Assembly (NCBI GenBank): GCA_902543185.1
Contig: CACBXB010000005.1
Coordinates: 62,001-126,000 of the forward strand
DNA length: 64,000 nucleotides
Origin: Paracoccaceae bacterium
Lineage (GTDB): Bacteria > Pseudomonadota > Alphaproteobacteria > Rhodobacterales > Rhodobacteraceae
Direction: 5' to 3'
The notes below the pieces were generated by a model. The model had not been told where the DNA came from and searched no databases. It saw only the letters and a program-made list of their open reading frames with translations. Each line of letters begins with the position of its first letter. Position 1 is the first letter of the stretch. The position numbers were made by a program, and so were the translations under genes. Of the stretch, positions 34,143-43,491 are shown piece by piece.

Positions 34143-35518
34143 TTGGGACGTTGAAAAGTTGCCATAATGCCATCCGGGCTCTGCCCGTAAAGAGAACCTT
34201 CGGTTGCTGGAAAAAGATTGCTGAAATCTTTTGGTGTCGTAAGATTCTTTCTTTCCAAATCTACTTGAAAATTGAGCCCAAAATTTTTGAAACGTTCCAA
34301 GGTTACTGATTTGCATATTTCGAAATCCTCTTTATTTGGTTTACGTTTTGACAGTGGTGGTGCGTTGAGTATTATTTCAAAACGTTCAGTCGTTTGTCCT
34401 TTATTTGCTTCTTCTCGATCTTGGGCGCAAATATATAAAGTTGGGTCTAAAGGTATCTGACCTTTTTCAATGTCATAGAACTCTGAATTTACTTTGTCAG
34501 AAAAGAATACGTTGTGGTGCACAAGATTTTGATCGATTGTATTTGCCTCGAAACCCCAAACATTGGCGGAAAGACTTCTATTTGCATTCCGTGTTTTGTC
34601 TGCAATATTTCGCAAATCATCGCCTAATAGGCCTAAGGCCAAAGCTCGAGGGTCACCATTAAAGATTACTGCATCTGCTGCGTGGCATGTCCCATCGTCG
34701 AGACATACCTTGCTAACAAGAAAGTCAGATTTTTGTATTTCTGTAACCTTATGACCGTAGATAAATTCTACCCCTCGATCGATAGCAAGCTTTTCAATCG
34801 CTCTGGCAACCGAACTAATACCTCCTTTTACAGTCCAAACCCCCCTTGCTTCAGCTTGCCATACAAGAGCCATAAGAGCTGGAGAATTATGAGGAGAACC
34901 GCCAACGTATGTTGAATAACGTCCAAATAATTGTTGCAGCTTTGGATCTGAAAATTTACTTTTTAAGTATTTTTCTAAGGTTAAGAATGGCATAAGCGCC
35001 GGTATAATTTTAGGATTTTTACAAATTTCCCTCAAGATCTCTAATGCAGCAGGCGAAGAGCTTTTCATAATAGGTTTTTCAAAGCAATCAAACATTTCCT
35101 TCGTTGAGTTGTAAAATTTTATGTATTGTTCTCCAGCATTAGTCCCAAATACTTTTGTAACTTCGCCAAATGCATCATCCTTGTTGGCCAAAAGGTCAAA
35201 CTCAGTTCCATCTGACCACCAGTGTCGCGCTAAGATTTGTTGTTCTTTAAGCTCTAGATGGTCAAAAATGTTTTCGCCGACTTCTTTGAAAAGATTTTCA
35301 AAAACAGTAAGCATTGTCAGAACGGTAGGGCCTATATTTACAGGCCCACAAGAAGAGTCTATTGTTCGAATTTTTCCGCCAGGATAATCTGAGCTTTCAA
35401 ATACTTTGACTTCAAAGCCATCGTTAGCCAACTTTAGTGCTGATACAAGTCCCCCAATTCCAGCTCCAACTACAGCAATTTTTTTACGCTTAACTGTTAT
35501 GGATATATCCTTTGCCAT
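34013..35518 (-). CDS. crtD: Methoxyneurosporene dehydrogenase / C-3,4 carotenoid desaturase
   Basis: 501 residues of the phytoene-desaturase family. The FAD dinucleotide motif KIAVVGAGIGGLVSALKLA is near 13-31 and the C-terminal FAD motif LFLVGGGVHPGAGVPMATLS near 470-489. Position beside crtC and divergent from crtE, the Rhodobacter arrangement, identifies it as CrtD rather than CrtI. It introduces the 3,4 double bond of hydroxy/methoxy-neurosporene. Its promoter shares a region with crtE that has two PpsR-type boxes. Confidence 0.88.
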   Translation of the reverse strand: MAKDISITVKRKKIAVVGAGIGGLVSALKLANDGFEVKVFESSDYPGGKIRTIDSSCGPVNIGPTVLTMLTVFENLFKEVGENIFDHLELKEQQILARHWWSDGTEFDLLANKDDAFGEVTKVFGTNAGEQYIKFYNSTKEMFDCFEKPIMKSSSPAALEILREICKNPKIIPALMPFLTLEKYLKSKFSDPKLQQLFGRYSTYVGGSPHNSPALMALVWQAEARGVWTVKGGISSVARAIEKLAIDRGVEFIYGHKVTEIQKSDFLVSKVCLDDGTCHAADAVIFNGDPRALALGLLGDDLRNIADKTRNANRSLSANVWGFEANTIDQNLVHHNVFFSDKVNSEFYDIEKGQIPLDPTLYICAQDREEANKGQTTERFEIILNAPPLSKRKPNKEDFEICKSVTLERFKNFGLNFQVDLERKNLTTPKDFSNLFPATEGSLYGQSPDGIMATFQRPKCVTSIANLFLVGGGVHPGAGVPMATLSALLAVEEMKTSQILI

Positions 35519-35546
35519 AATGAATTGTTGACTCTAACTAAATATA

Positions 35547-35585
35547 TGTCCAGAATAATTTACAGTATGTAAATATTTATTGTCA
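35547..35585. promoter_or_regulatory. Tandem PpsR boxes between crtD and crtE
   Basis: TGTCCAGAATAATTTACA (35547-35564) is a TGT-N12-ACA box. TGTAAATATTTATTGTCA (35568-35585) is a second box with one mismatch (TCA). They are 21 bp apart, two helical turns, suiting cooperative binding of PpsR and joint repression of the divergent crtDC and crtEF operons. Confidence 0.7.
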
Positions 35586-35600
35586 CAAGGAATTCACCGC

Positions 35601-36467
35601 TTGACATCAAGGATAGAGCAGGCAATTCAGAGAAACCTATGTTCGTCATCTACGATAGGTAAGTTTCCTGAAAGTCTCAGAAGTGCTATAGAATATTCCG
35701 TTTTTCCAGGTGGTGCTAGAATACGGCCAACTATACTTATTTCGGTCGCCAAGGCTTGCGGCGATGATATGCCTGAAATTACCGATGCTGCAGGGAGTGC
35801 TTTGGAGATGATACATTGTGCGAGCCTTGTGCACGATGATTTGCCTTGTTTTGATGACGGTGATACCCGAAGGGGAAAGCCAACGGTTCATAAAGCTTAT
35901 GGTGAAAATACAGCCGTTTTAGCCGGTGATAGCTTAATTATTAATGCATTTAGTTGTTTAGCATCTGTTTCAAAATATTCGCTTATTAGATCTGCAAATC
36001 TAACGCTTTGTCTTTCGAAATATGCAGGATTTCCAAATGGAATCTGCGCCGGTCAGGGTTGGGAAAATGAGGCAAATATTGATTTGAAATCTTACCATAT
36101 GTCAAAAACAGGCGCTTTGTTTATAGCTGCAACGCAAATGGGTGCTGCCTCCGCGGGTCATGATCCGGATCCTTGGTTTGAGCTTGGCGCGCGAATAGGA
36201 GAAGCCTTTCAGGTGGCTGACGATCTTATAGATGTCCTTAGCGATGATATAAGCTCTGGCAAGAGTGTTGGTCAGGATGAGAAAAATAACCGTCCAAATG
36301 CGATCCGTGAATTTGGAGTTGAAGGAGCGAAGCGACATCTTCAAGATATTTTGGCGGGCGCTATTTCTTCTATACCTTCATGCCCTGGAGAAGGGGAGCT
36401 TGCCCAGCTTGTTAAAATGCAAGCAGCCAAAATGTTGGAAATAAACGACTCAAAAATAATTGTTTAA
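35601..36467 (+). CDS. crtE: Geranylgeranyl diphosphate synthase
   Basis: I place the start at TTG 35601, 9 nt after AAGGA; a TTG at 35580 lies within the second PpsR box. The 288-residue protein has the first aspartate-rich motif in HDDLPCFDDGDTRRGKPTVH and the second in VADDLIDVLSDD, plus PGGARIRP for diphosphate binding. It makes GGPP for both carotenoids and the bacteriochlorophyll tail. It is the first gene of crtEF, with a 1-nt gap to crtF. Confidence 0.92.
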   Translation: MTSRIEQAIQRNLCSSSTIGKFPESLRSAIEYSVFPGGARIRPTILISVAKACGDDMPEITDAAGSALEMIHCASLVHDDLPCFDDGDTRRGKPTVHKAYGENTAVLAGDSLIINAFSCLASVSKYSLIRSANLTLCLSKYAGFPNGICAGQGWENEANIDLKSYHMSKTGALFIAATQMGAASAGHDPDPWFELGARIGEAFQVADDLIDVLSDDISSGKSVGQDEKNNRPNAIREFGVEGAKRHLQDILAGAISSIPSCPGEGELAQLVKMQAAKMLEINDSKIIV

Positions 36468-36468
36468 A

Positions 36469-37575
36469 ATGGCTCAGCGCAGTTCGCGATTTGATCTAAG
36501 CACAAGGCTATTGAGCTGGTGGTACAATCAAAAAAATAAAATAATAAAGAATATCCGCGTTCAAGATTTTTTAGCGCGATTTCCTATCACATCAAGAATA
36601 GCTAGAAAAGAAGGGGAAGCAATCTTCCAATTAATGACGGGTTTTGTAGATACTCAGATCTTGTTCACCTTCGTTAAATCTGGTGCTTTAAAGCATCTTG
36701 AACCTGAATCTTTAAGTATTGAAGAGTTATCTGATAAAATTGGGATAGACGTCAAAAAGACTGAGATTTTATGTCGTGCAGGGTATGCATTGGGCTTGGT
36801 GCGCTTAAAGTCAAAAAGGATTTTTTTAGCCAGGCGGGGAGCTCTAATCCTTAGTCTGCCTGGCATGATGGAGTTAATAGAACATCATTCCATTCTATAT
36901 GAAGATTTATTTGATCCCATTTCGTTTTTTAAAGGTGAAAAAGAAACGAAATTATCAAAATTTTGGCCATATGTTTTTGGGAAAGCCAAAAGTTTAGATA
37001 GTGAAGATGTTTCACGGTATTCAGATTTAATGTCAAAATCCCAGTTTATGGTGGCCCGGGATACTATTGCCAGTATAAAGGTAAGCAAGGATACTAAATG
37101 GTTAGATGTTGGTGGTGGAAGTGGCGCTTTTGCAAAAGAGCTTGTAAATAAGCATCCATCAATAAAAATAACTGTTTTTGATATTCCGGGTTCAAACGTT
37201 GACAACCAGTCTCATAAATTTATACCTGGTTCCTTTTTTACTGATAAAATTCCGCCAGGTTTTGATACTGTTTCGTGTGTTCGGGTATTGTATGATCATG
37301 ATGATCACACGGTTTCTGATTTACTCTTCAAAATTCATTCCTCTTTGCCGACAGGCGGAAGGATAATTGTTTCAGAGCCAATGTTAGGTGAGTTAAGTCC
37401 AAATAAATGGGGCGATACTTACTTTGCAACATACACCTATGCAATGAAAACCGGAAAAACCAGGTCTCCATCACAAGTATCTGATTTACTTAAGAAAAAC
37501 GGATTTTCAAGGATTAAAGTTTTTCCGTCTAGGCGCCCATTTGTGACGACTGTTATAGAGGCGTACAAAAATTAA
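36469..37575 (+). CDS. crtF: Hydroxyneurosporene O-methyltransferase
   Basis: 368 residues from ATG 36469, one nt after the crtE stop. It has an N-terminal winged-helix dimerisation domain (LSIEELSDKIGIDVKKTEIL) and a SAM-binding motif WLDVGGGSGAFAKELVNKHP near residue 205, as in plant-type O-methyltransferases. CrtF methylates the C1 hydroxyl made by CrtC, on the way to spheroidene or spirilloxanthin. The presence of crtC, crtD, crtE and crtF indicates a methoxy carotenoid. Confidence 0.92.
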   Translation: MAQRSSRFDLSTRLLSWWYNQKNKIIKNIRVQDFLARFPITSRIARKEGEAIFQLMTGFVDTQILFTFVKSGALKHLEPESLSIEELSDKIGIDVKKTEILCRAGYALGLVRLKSKRIFLARRGALILSLPGMMELIEHHSILYEDLFDPISFFKGEKETKLSKFWPYVFGKAKSLDSEDVSRYSDLMSKSQFMVARDTIASIKVSKDTKWLDVGGGSGAFAKELVNKHPSIKITVFDIPGSNVDNQSHKFIPGSFFTDKIPPGFDTVSCVRVLYDHDDHTVSDLLFKIHSSLPTGGRIIVSEPMLGELSPNKWGDTYFATYTYAMKTGKTRSPSQVSDLLKKNGFSRIKVFPSRRPFVTTVIEAYKN

Positions 37576-37584
37576 TCATAAATA

Positions 37585-37628
37585 TGTCAAAAAAAATTGA
37601 CACATTGAAATGTCAATATAAACTGTCA
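37585..37628 (+). promoter_or_regulatory. Tandem PpsR boxes upstream of bchC
   Basis: TGTCAAAAAAAATTGACA (37585-37602) is an exact palindromic PpsR box; TGTCAATATAAACTGTCA (37611-37628) is a one-mismatch box 26 bp downstream. Both overlap the likely promoter of the bchCXYZ-puf operon (TTGACA at 37597). The bchC start is 44 bp beyond. Confidence 0.8.
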
Positions 37629-37671
37629 CTGATAAAACGACTCTTTTTCGTATGATTATTACGGAGGGTAA

Positions 37672-38613
37672 ATGGAAACGTCCGCTGTGCTTCTTGAGAA
37701 GCCTGAGCGTCTATCTCTTGAAATGGTGGGGTTGAAAGACCCTGGCCAGGATGAGGTCGTTGTACGGGTTTTACATTCTGGAATTTCTACCGGAACAGAG
37801 AAATTATTATGGTCGGGTGCTATGCCGCCTTTTCCGGGTTTAGGATATCCTTTAGTGCCTGGTTATGAAGCAGTTGGAGAAATATTGGAGGCGCCAAAAG
37901 GAGCTTCTTTAAAAGTTGGAGATTTAGTTTTTGTTCCAGGATCTAATGGCTTTGTCGACGCCAAAGGCCTTTTTGGAGGTTCTGCCCGTCACTTAGTAAC
38001 ATCGATGAAGCGTGTTACTAAGATAAATAGCCAAATTGGAGAAAAAGGTGTCTTATATGCCTTGGCTGCCACAGCAAGACACGCGCTCACTGGTCCTGAC
38101 GCGAAATTTCCTGATCTAATCATAGGGCACGGTGCTCTTGGTCGTCTCCTAGCCCGAATAACAATAATTGCTGGAGGCAATCCCCCCACTGTCTGGGAAA
38201 TTGACGAAAAGCGGGCAGTTGGAGCCTTGGGCTATGAAGTGGTGCATCCAAATGACGATGAGAAGAATAATTATACTTCTGTTTTTGATGCATCTGGAAG
38301 ATCAGATTTATTAGATGATTGGATTGACCACTGCGCTGTGGGAGCTGAGATTGTGCTAGCAGGTTTTTATGCTGACAGAATAAATTTTGCTTTTCCTCAA
38401 GCTTTTATGAAGGAAATTAAAATACGGATATCAGCGGAATGGAAACAGGCCGATATGCGGGCTGTTAATTCAATGGTCGACGAGGGTCATCTTTCTCTTG
38501 ATGGCTTAATTACTAATCGAGCGGCTGCAGAAGATGCTGCATGGGCCTATCGGACAGCTTTTGAAGATGAAAGTTGCAGCAAAATGGTATTGGACTGGGG
38601 AAATCTACAATGA
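37672..38613 (+). CDS. bchC: Bacteriochlorophyllide a dehydrogenase (3-hydroxyethyl)
   Basis: 313 residues, ATG 37672 after GGAGGG. It is a zinc-type MDR fold protein (LGYPLVPGYEAVGEILEAPK; IIGHGALGRLLARI as the NAD site) of the BchC size. BchC oxidises the 3-hydroxyethyl group to acetyl, the last ring step before bacteriochlorophyllide a. It is the first gene of the bchCXYZ-pufQBA operon, overlapping bchX by 4 bp. Confidence 0.93.
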   Translation: METSAVLLEKPERLSLEMVGLKDPGQDEVVVRVLHSGISTGTEKLLWSGAMPPFPGLGYPLVPGYEAVGEILEAPKGASLKVGDLVFVPGSNGFVDAKGLFGGSARHLVTSMKRVTKINSQIGEKGVLYALAATARHALTGPDAKFPDLIIGHGALGRLLARITIIAGGNPPTVWEIDEKRAVGALGYEVVHPNDDEKNNYTSVFDASGRSDLLDDWIDHCAVGAEIVLAGFYADRINFAFPQAFMKEIKIRISAEWKQADMRAVNSMVDEGHLSLDGLITNRAAAEDAAWAYRTAFEDESCSKMVLDWGNLQ

Positions 38614-39623
38614 AAGACGAAGTGCCAAATTTAAAAGACTACTCTTCGCGTTTAAGGGAAGAGGCAAATATGGATTTGGCTGATATAAAGGCCGATGGAG
38701 AAATTAGTGAACCGACTAAAAAAACCCAAATTGTAGCTATTTACGGCAAAGGCGGTATTGGAAAATCATTCACCCTAGCAAACCTTTCTCATATGATGGC
38801 TGAACTTGGGAAAAGAGTTCTTCTTATAGGCTGTGATCCAAAATCTGATACAACTTCGCTTCTTTTTGGTGGAAAAGCCTGTCCCACAATAATCGAAACC
38901 TCTACTAAGAAAAAGCTAGCTGGGGAAGAAGTTAAGATTGGTGATGTTTGCTTCAAAAGAGGCGGTGTCTTTGCAATGGAGCTTGGCGGTCCTGAGGTTG
39001 GACGAGGTTGTGGTGGACGCGGGATTATCCATGGTTTTGAGCTACTCGAAAAACTTGGTTTTCATGATTGGGACTTTGACTACGTTCTTTTGGATTTTCT
39101 TGGTGATGTTGTCTGTGGAGGTTTTGGGCTCCCAATTGCGCGAGATATGGCGCAGAAAGTTATTTTAGTTGGCTCAAATGATTTACAATCTTTATATGTA
39201 GCTAATAATGTTTGCTCAGCTGTTGAGTATTTCCGAAAACTTGGAGGAAATGTCGGGGTTGCTGGTTTAGTAATTAATAAAGACGACGGAAGTGGAGAGG
39301 CAGCGGCTTTTGCGAAAGCTGTTGATATTCCGGTTCTAGCTTCAATTCCGCAAGATGATGACCTCAGAAAAAAATCAGCTAACTATCAGATTGTAGGCAC
39401 ATCACAAAGCCAATGGGGAGACTTATTTACTGAACTAGCTGAAGCTGTAGCCGGTGCGCCTCCAATGCGGCCAACGCCTTTGGACTCAGATGGTCTTTTA
39501 AACCTATTTGATAGTAAAGATACGGGCGGTGATTTTGTTCTAGTTCCCGCAACAGACGTTGATATGCGCGGAAAGAACTCAAAACCCAAAGTTTCCTTAG
39601 AAGTAGTTTACGACGAGGCTTGA
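38610..39623 (+). CDS. bchX: Chlorophyllide a reductase iron protein
   Basis: 337 residues from ATG 38610 (ATGA overlap with bchC). Walker [16 protein letters not shown] follows a 50-residue N-terminal extension. Cys in GRGCGGRG and [12 protein letters not shown] ligate the [4Fe-4S] cluster shared by the dimer. It passes electrons with ATP hydrolysis to BchYZ, which reduces ring B of chlorophyllide a. Overlaps bchY by one base (TGATG). Confidence 0.95.
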   Translation: MKDEVPNLKDYSSRLREEANMDLADIKADGEISEPTKKTQIVAIYGKGGIGKSFTLANLSHMMAELGKRVLLIGCDPKSDTTSLLFGGKACPTIIETSTKKKLAGEEVKIGDVCFKRGGVFAMELGGPEVGRGCGGRGIIHGFELLEKLGFHDWDFDYVLLDFLGDVVCGGFGLPIARDMAQKVILVGSNDLQSLYVANNVCSAVEYFRKLGGNVGVAGLVINKDDGSGEAAAFAKAVDIPVLASIPQDDDLRKKSANYQIVGTSQSQWGDLFTELAEAVAGAPPMRPTPLDSDGLLNLFDSKDTGGDFVLVPATDVDMRGKNSKPKVSLEVVYDEA

Positions 39624-41194
39624 TGGGAAACGAAATCACATATGATAATGCCTCTTCGGCTGAATTGATCACTCCGAAAGAACCGAACGATAGTCCGCAG
39701 GCTATTCTGGGCGGTGATGCATCAGATGTCGGTTGCCATTCGAATTCTACGCAGCTTTCTGCTCTTGCTAATAACAAAAATGCTCAGAGTCTTAAAAAGT
39801 ACGAAAAAGACTACCCGGTAGGTCCTCACGATAAGCCACAGTCTATGTGCCCAGCTTTTGGATCTCTCCGTGTGGGATTAAGAATGAAAAGAGTAGCAAC
39901 TGTTTTATCAGGCTCTGCTTGTTGCGTCTACGGATTGAGCTTTGTTAGCCATTTTTATGGTGCAAGGCGATCGGTTGGTTATGTTCCTTTTAATTCAGAA
40001 TCTTTGGTAACGGGAAAACTATTCGAAGATATTAGAGATGCAGTTCATGATATGGCTGATCCAAAAAATTATGATGCCATAGTAGTAACAAACCTTTGTG
40101 TTCCAACGGCAAGCGGTGTTCCACTTCGTCTTCTGCCTAATGAGATAAACGGAGTCAGAATTATTGGAATTGATGTACCTGGCTTTGGTGTACCTACTCA
40201 TGCCGAGGCAAAAGATATACTAGCTGGGGCGATGCTAAATTTTGCCCGGCAAGAGGTCGAAGCAGGACCTGTTGCGGCTCCATCTTCCGGCAAATCTGAT
40301 CGGCCAACATTAGCTATGCTTGGCGAAATGTTTCCAGCTGATCCGATGGTTATTGGTTCAATTTTGGCGCCAATGGATTTAGCGGCTGGGCCTGTTTTAC
40401 CAGCTCGAGAGTGGAGAGAAATGTATGCGGCTCTGGATTGTAGCGCTGTTGCTGCGATCCACCCATTTTATACTGCCACTATGCGAGAATTTGATGCTGC
40501 TGGCAGACCTTCCATCGGCAGTGCCCCTGTGGGATATGAAGGAACAGCATCTTGGTTAGAAAGCGTTGGTGAGGTTTTTGGTGTTTCAAAAGCAAAAATA
40601 TCCAAGGCAAAGAATGCTGTTCTTCCCAATATTAAAAAATCTTTAAAAGATAGTAAAATTAAAGGGCGAATTACGGTATCCGGTTATGAGGGTAGTGAAT
40701 TAATTGTAGCTAGACTTCTATCGGAGAGCGGAATTGATGTTCCTTATGTTGGAACAGCTTGTCCTCGTACACCTATGGCTGAACAAGATGCTCAGTGGCT
40801 TGAAGCTAAAGGGGCTGTAGTAAAATTTCGTGCTTCACTTGAAGATGATATATCAGCTGCCGAGGCACTTGAACCAGATTTAGCTATCGGAACGACGCCT
40901 TTAGTGCAGCATTTCAAGCAAAAGGGCAAATCAGCGCTCTATTTTACAAACCTTGTTTCAGCAAGGCCGCTGATGGGGCAGGCTGGTGTTGGAAGCTTCA
41001 ATCAATTGATAAATGGAGTTTTGAATAACTCCGATAAAATGCAAAGCCTTCAAAACTTTTTTGAAGGTGTAGGATCAGATGATACGTCGGGCGTATGGGA
41101 AGGTGAACCTAATTTAAGACCAGAATTTCGCGCTCAGAACCAGAAAAAGCTCGAAAAGGCTGCTAAGGCAGCCAAAGCACAGGAGATGATCTAA
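39623..41194 (+). CDS. bchY: Chlorophyllide a reductase subunit Y
   Basis: 523 residues from ATG 39623. Nitrogenase-like catalytic subunit; Cys residues likely to bind the [4Fe-4S] cluster occur in [25 protein letters not shown] and [10 protein letters not shown]. It pairs with BchZ. The N-terminal 75 residues are poorly conserved in appearance, and the tail is Lys/Ala-rich. Stop and bchZ start share one base. Confidence 0.95.
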   Translation: MGNEITYDNASSAELITPKEPNDSPQAILGGDASDVGCHSNSTQLSALANNKNAQSLKKYEKDYPVGPHDKPQSMCPAFGSLRVGLRMKRVATVLSGSACCVYGLSFVSHFYGARRSVGYVPFNSESLVTGKLFEDIRDAVHDMADPKNYDAIVVTNLCVPTASGVPLRLLPNEINGVRIIGIDVPGFGVPTHAEAKDILAGAMLNFARQEVEAGPVAAPSSGKSDRPTLAMLGEMFPADPMVIGSILAPMDLAAGPVLPAREWREMYAALDCSAVAAIHPFYTATMREFDAAGRPSIGSAPVGYEGTASWLESVGEVFGVSKAKISKAKNAVLPNIKKSLKDSKIKGRITVSGYEGSELIVARLLSESGIDVPYVGTACPRTPMAEQDAQWLEAKGAVVKFRASLEDDISAAEALEPDLAIGTTPLVQHFKQKGKSALYFTNLVSARPLMGQAGVGSFNQLINGVLNNSDKMQSLQNFFEGVGSDDTSGVWEGEPNLRPEFRAQNQKKLEKAAKAAKAQEMI

Positions 41195-42666
41195 TGTTGA
41201 TACAAGATCATGATCGTGCCGGCGGATATTGGGGGGCTGTCTACGCTTTCTGTGCGGTTAAAGGTTTGCAGGTTGTGATCGATGGTCCTGTTGGCTGTGA
41301 AAATCTTCCCGTTACTTCGGTTATGCATTATACAGATGGTCTGCCGCCGCATGAGCTGCCTATTGTAGTCACTGGGCTGGGTGAAGAGGAGCTTGGAAGA
41401 GACGGTACCGAGGGCGCTATGAAGAGGGCTTGGAAGACTTTGGATCCTGCATTGCCAGCTGTTGTTGTTACGGGCTCGATTGCCGAAATGATAGGTGGTG
41501 GTGTTACCCCTCAAGGTACATCAATCCAAAGGTTTTTGCCTAGGACGATCGATGAAGACCAGTGGCAGTGCGCTGACAGGGCAATGACTTGGATCTTTAC
41601 CGAGTTTGGAATGACAAAGGGACGAATGCCGCCCGAAAAGAAGAGACCGGAAGAATCAAAACCCCGAGTAAATATTTTGGGGCCAATGTATGGTACTTTT
41701 AATATGCCAAGTGACCTGGCCGAAATACGGCGACTAGTTGAAGGCATTGGTGCCGAAGTCAATATGGTAATGCCACTTGGAGCGCATTTGGCAGAAATGC
41801 GAGGATTAGTAAATGCAGATGCGAATATCTGTATGTACCGTGAATTCGGAAGAGGGTTGTGTGAAGTACTTGGTAAGCCTTATCTGCAAGCACCAATTGG
41901 GATGGAAAGTACCACAAAATTCCTGAGAAAATTGGGTGATATTTTAGAGCTGGACCCTGAGCCATTTATTGAAAAAGAAAAGCATTCTACATTAAAGCCT
42001 ATTTGGGATCTTTGGCGTTCAGTTACACAGGATTTTTTCGCTACTGCTGAATTTGCCATTGTTGCAAACGAAACTTACTCCCGCGGAATACGAAATTATC
42101 TTGAAACCGATTTTGGTTTTCCTTGTGCTTTTGCTGTTGGACGTATTGCAGGTAAAAAGACTGATAATGATGAGGTAAGAAAACTTTTCAGTGAAAAAAG
42201 GCCACTGATTGTTTTTGGTTCAATAAATGAAAAAATTTATCTTTCGGAACTAAAAGGTGGTCATGGGCCACAGCCTGCATTTATTCCAGCGTCATTTCCT
42301 GGAGCAGCCATCCGAAGAGCTACTGGCACGCCATTTATGGGTTATGCGGGAGCAACATATATTCTTCAGGAATTATGTAACGGGTTGTTCGATGCATTGT
42401 TTCATATTTTACCTCTCGCAAGTGAAATGGACGCGACTGAGGCTACTCCCGTTAATCTGAAAAAAGACTTGCCCTGGGATCCTGAGGCTCAAAGTGAATT
42501 AGATAGAATTGTAGCAACTCATCCTATTTTAACTAGGATTTCGGCAGCTAAAAAACTTCGAGATCAAGCGGAGGCGCAAACTTTAAAAGTTGGAGGCGAG
42601 CGCGTTGATCTTGAAACAGTATCCGCCCTTAGAAACCAAAACTTATCAGAAACAGATGGAGGTTAG
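41194..42666 (+). CDS. bchZ: Chlorophyllide a reductase subunit Z
   Basis: 490 residues from ATG 41194, opening [20 protein letters not shown] with [20 protein letters not shown], the BchZ cluster-binding region. The C-terminal domain ends [20 protein letters not shown], as in BchB/BchZ substrate-binding regions. It forms the heterotetramer with BchY that reduces chlorophyllide a. In Rhodobacter the puf promoter lies within this gene's end; pufQ follows after 4 bp here. Confidence 0.95.
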   Translation: MLIQDHDRAGGYWGAVYAFCAVKGLQVVIDGPVGCENLPVTSVMHYTDGLPPHELPIVVTGLGEEELGRDGTEGAMKRAWKTLDPALPAVVVTGSIAEMIGGGVTPQGTSIQRFLPRTIDEDQWQCADRAMTWIFTEFGMTKGRMPPEKKRPEESKPRVNILGPMYGTFNMPSDLAEIRRLVEGIGAEVNMVMPLGAHLAEMRGLVNADANICMYREFGRGLCEVLGKPYLQAPIGMESTTKFLRKLGDILELDPEPFIEKEKHSTLKPIWDLWRSVTQDFFATAEFAIVANETYSRGIRNYLETDFGFPCAFAVGRIAGKKTDNDEVRKLFSEKRPLIVFGSINEKIYLSELKGGHGPQPAFIPASFPGAAIRRATGTPFMGYAGATYILQELCNGLFDALFHILPLASEMDATEATPVNLKKDLPWDPEAQSELDRIVATHPILTRISAAKKLRDQAEAQTLKVGGERVDLETVSALRNQNLSETDGG

Positions 42667-42670
42667 TGTT

Positions 42671-42892
42671 ATGTCAGAAATACTTCAAACGCATCAACGC
42701 CATAGAAAAAAAATTAACTATCGCTGGGAATATTCAGTGATATTTTGGTTAATTTTCTTAGCTGCAAGCCCGTTTTCAATGATCTTCTGGCTCATTGATA
42801 TGTATAGGAGAAAAAGTCTTTTTGTTGATGGTCCGGTCACCCGAGCATGGCTCGAAGCTCATAGGATCACACCAGTAATTTTCTCGGTCTGA
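42671..42892 (+). CDS. pufQ: PufQ
   Basis: 73 residues from ATG 42671, after GGAGG at 42659-42663; a longer upstream frame lies within bchZ and is rejected. One membrane segment YSVIFWLIFLAASPFSMIFW (about 24-43) and the C-terminal GPVTRAWLEAHRITPVIFSV match PufQ. PufQ assists bacteriochlorophyll supply and complex assembly; its exact role is unsettled. It leads into the antenna genes as in Rhodobacter. Confidence 0.88.
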   Translation: MSEILQTHQRHRKKINYRWEYSVIFWLIFLAASPFSMIFWLIDMYRRKSLFVDGPVTRAWLEAHRITPVIFSV

Positions 42893-42905
42893 ATCAGCCC
42901 GAGAA

Positions 42906-43031
42906 ATGAGAGCTGTTCTGCACTTTGCAGATCAGAACCCCGAAGAGAATGAGTCTCGGAGGGACCCGGCCATAGGGGAACTGTGGCGCCATGAAACATT
43001 CTGGAGGATATTTCATGTCAAGCAAAAGTGA
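42906..43031 (+). CDS. PufK-like short reading frame overlapping pufB
   Basis: A 41-codon frame from ATG 42906 ends at TGA 43029-43031, 17 nt inside pufB. R. sphaeroides has a short gene, pufK, in this position, proposed to gate translation of pufB through its overlap and rare codons. Here the frame has rarely used codons (CGG, AGG, CCC, GGG) and no strong ribosome site. The product ([20 protein letters not shown]...) matches nothing I know. It may be regulatory or accidental. Confidence 0.35.
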   Translation: MRAVLHFADQNPEENESRRDPAIGELWRHETFWRIFHVKQK

Positions 43032-43170
43032 CCTGTCTTTTACAGGTTTAACAGACGAACAGGCGCAGGAGTTGCATTCTGTTTATTTGAGTGGGATGTG
43101 GTTATTCGTAACTGCATGTATCTTAGCTCATGTAGCAACATACATCTACCGCCCTTGGTTCGCATTTTAG
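43015..43170 (+). CDS. pufB: Light-harvesting 1 beta polypeptide
   Basis: 51 residues starting at ATG 43015 after [27 protein letters not shown] is the typical beta N-terminus; His39 in [14 protein letters not shown] is the bacteriochlorophyll ligand and the WF end is characteristic. It pairs with PufA in the LH1 ring in the membrane. Confidence 0.97.
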   Translation: MSSKSDLSFTGLTDEQAQELHSVYLSGMWLFVTACILAHVATYIYRPWFAF

Positions 43171-43183
43171 GGAGGATTGATTA

Positions 43184-43342
43184 ATGGCTAAATTCTATAA
43201 AATCTGGCTCGTTTTCGATCCACGCCGTGTGTTTGTTGCACAAGGTGTTTTCCTATTCTTGCTAGCAGCAATGATACATCTCGTTCTGCTTAGCACGGAG
43301 TACTTCAACTGGTTTGAATCAGCAGCAGCTGCAGCTGGTTAA
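43184..43342 (+). CDS. pufA: Light-harvesting 1 alpha polypeptide
   Basis: 52 residues from ATG 43184 after [26 protein letters not shown] is a typical LH1 alpha N-terminus and His32 in [18 protein letters not shown] ligates bacteriochlorophyll. The gene is followed by a hairpin and then dxs, whereas pufL would normally come next. Confidence 0.97.
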   Translation: MAKFYKIWLVFDPRRVFVAQGVFLFLLAAMIHLVLLSTEYFNWFESAAAAAG

Positions 43343-43377
43343 GCCTTTGATTTGTACAAGGTGAACTAAAAAAATAA

Positions 43378-43414
43378 TGCTACGGGCAATTGGCTTAGCA
43401 ACTTGCCCGTAGCA
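43378..43414 (+). terminator. Strong hairpin after pufBA
   Basis: TGCTACGGGCAA (43378-43389) and TTGCCCGTAGCA (43403-43414) form a perfect 12-bp stem with a 13-nt loop, 36 nt after pufA. No T-run follows. In Rhodobacter, hairpins at this place stabilise the pufBA segment against the less stable LM part of the mRNA; here there is no LM part downstream. Confidence 0.75.
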
Positions 43415-43491
43415 ACAAAATTATAATCAAATGTCGAGAGAAGAGATAGTATTGCCCAACAGTGCGGGGTGTTAACTTTAAGGGTAAAATA

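Noticed and set aside
42590-42892. Longer, 100-residue start for pufQ
   Set aside because: The added residues lie inside bchZ in another frame; ATG 42671 has GGAGG just upstream and gives the normal PufQ length.
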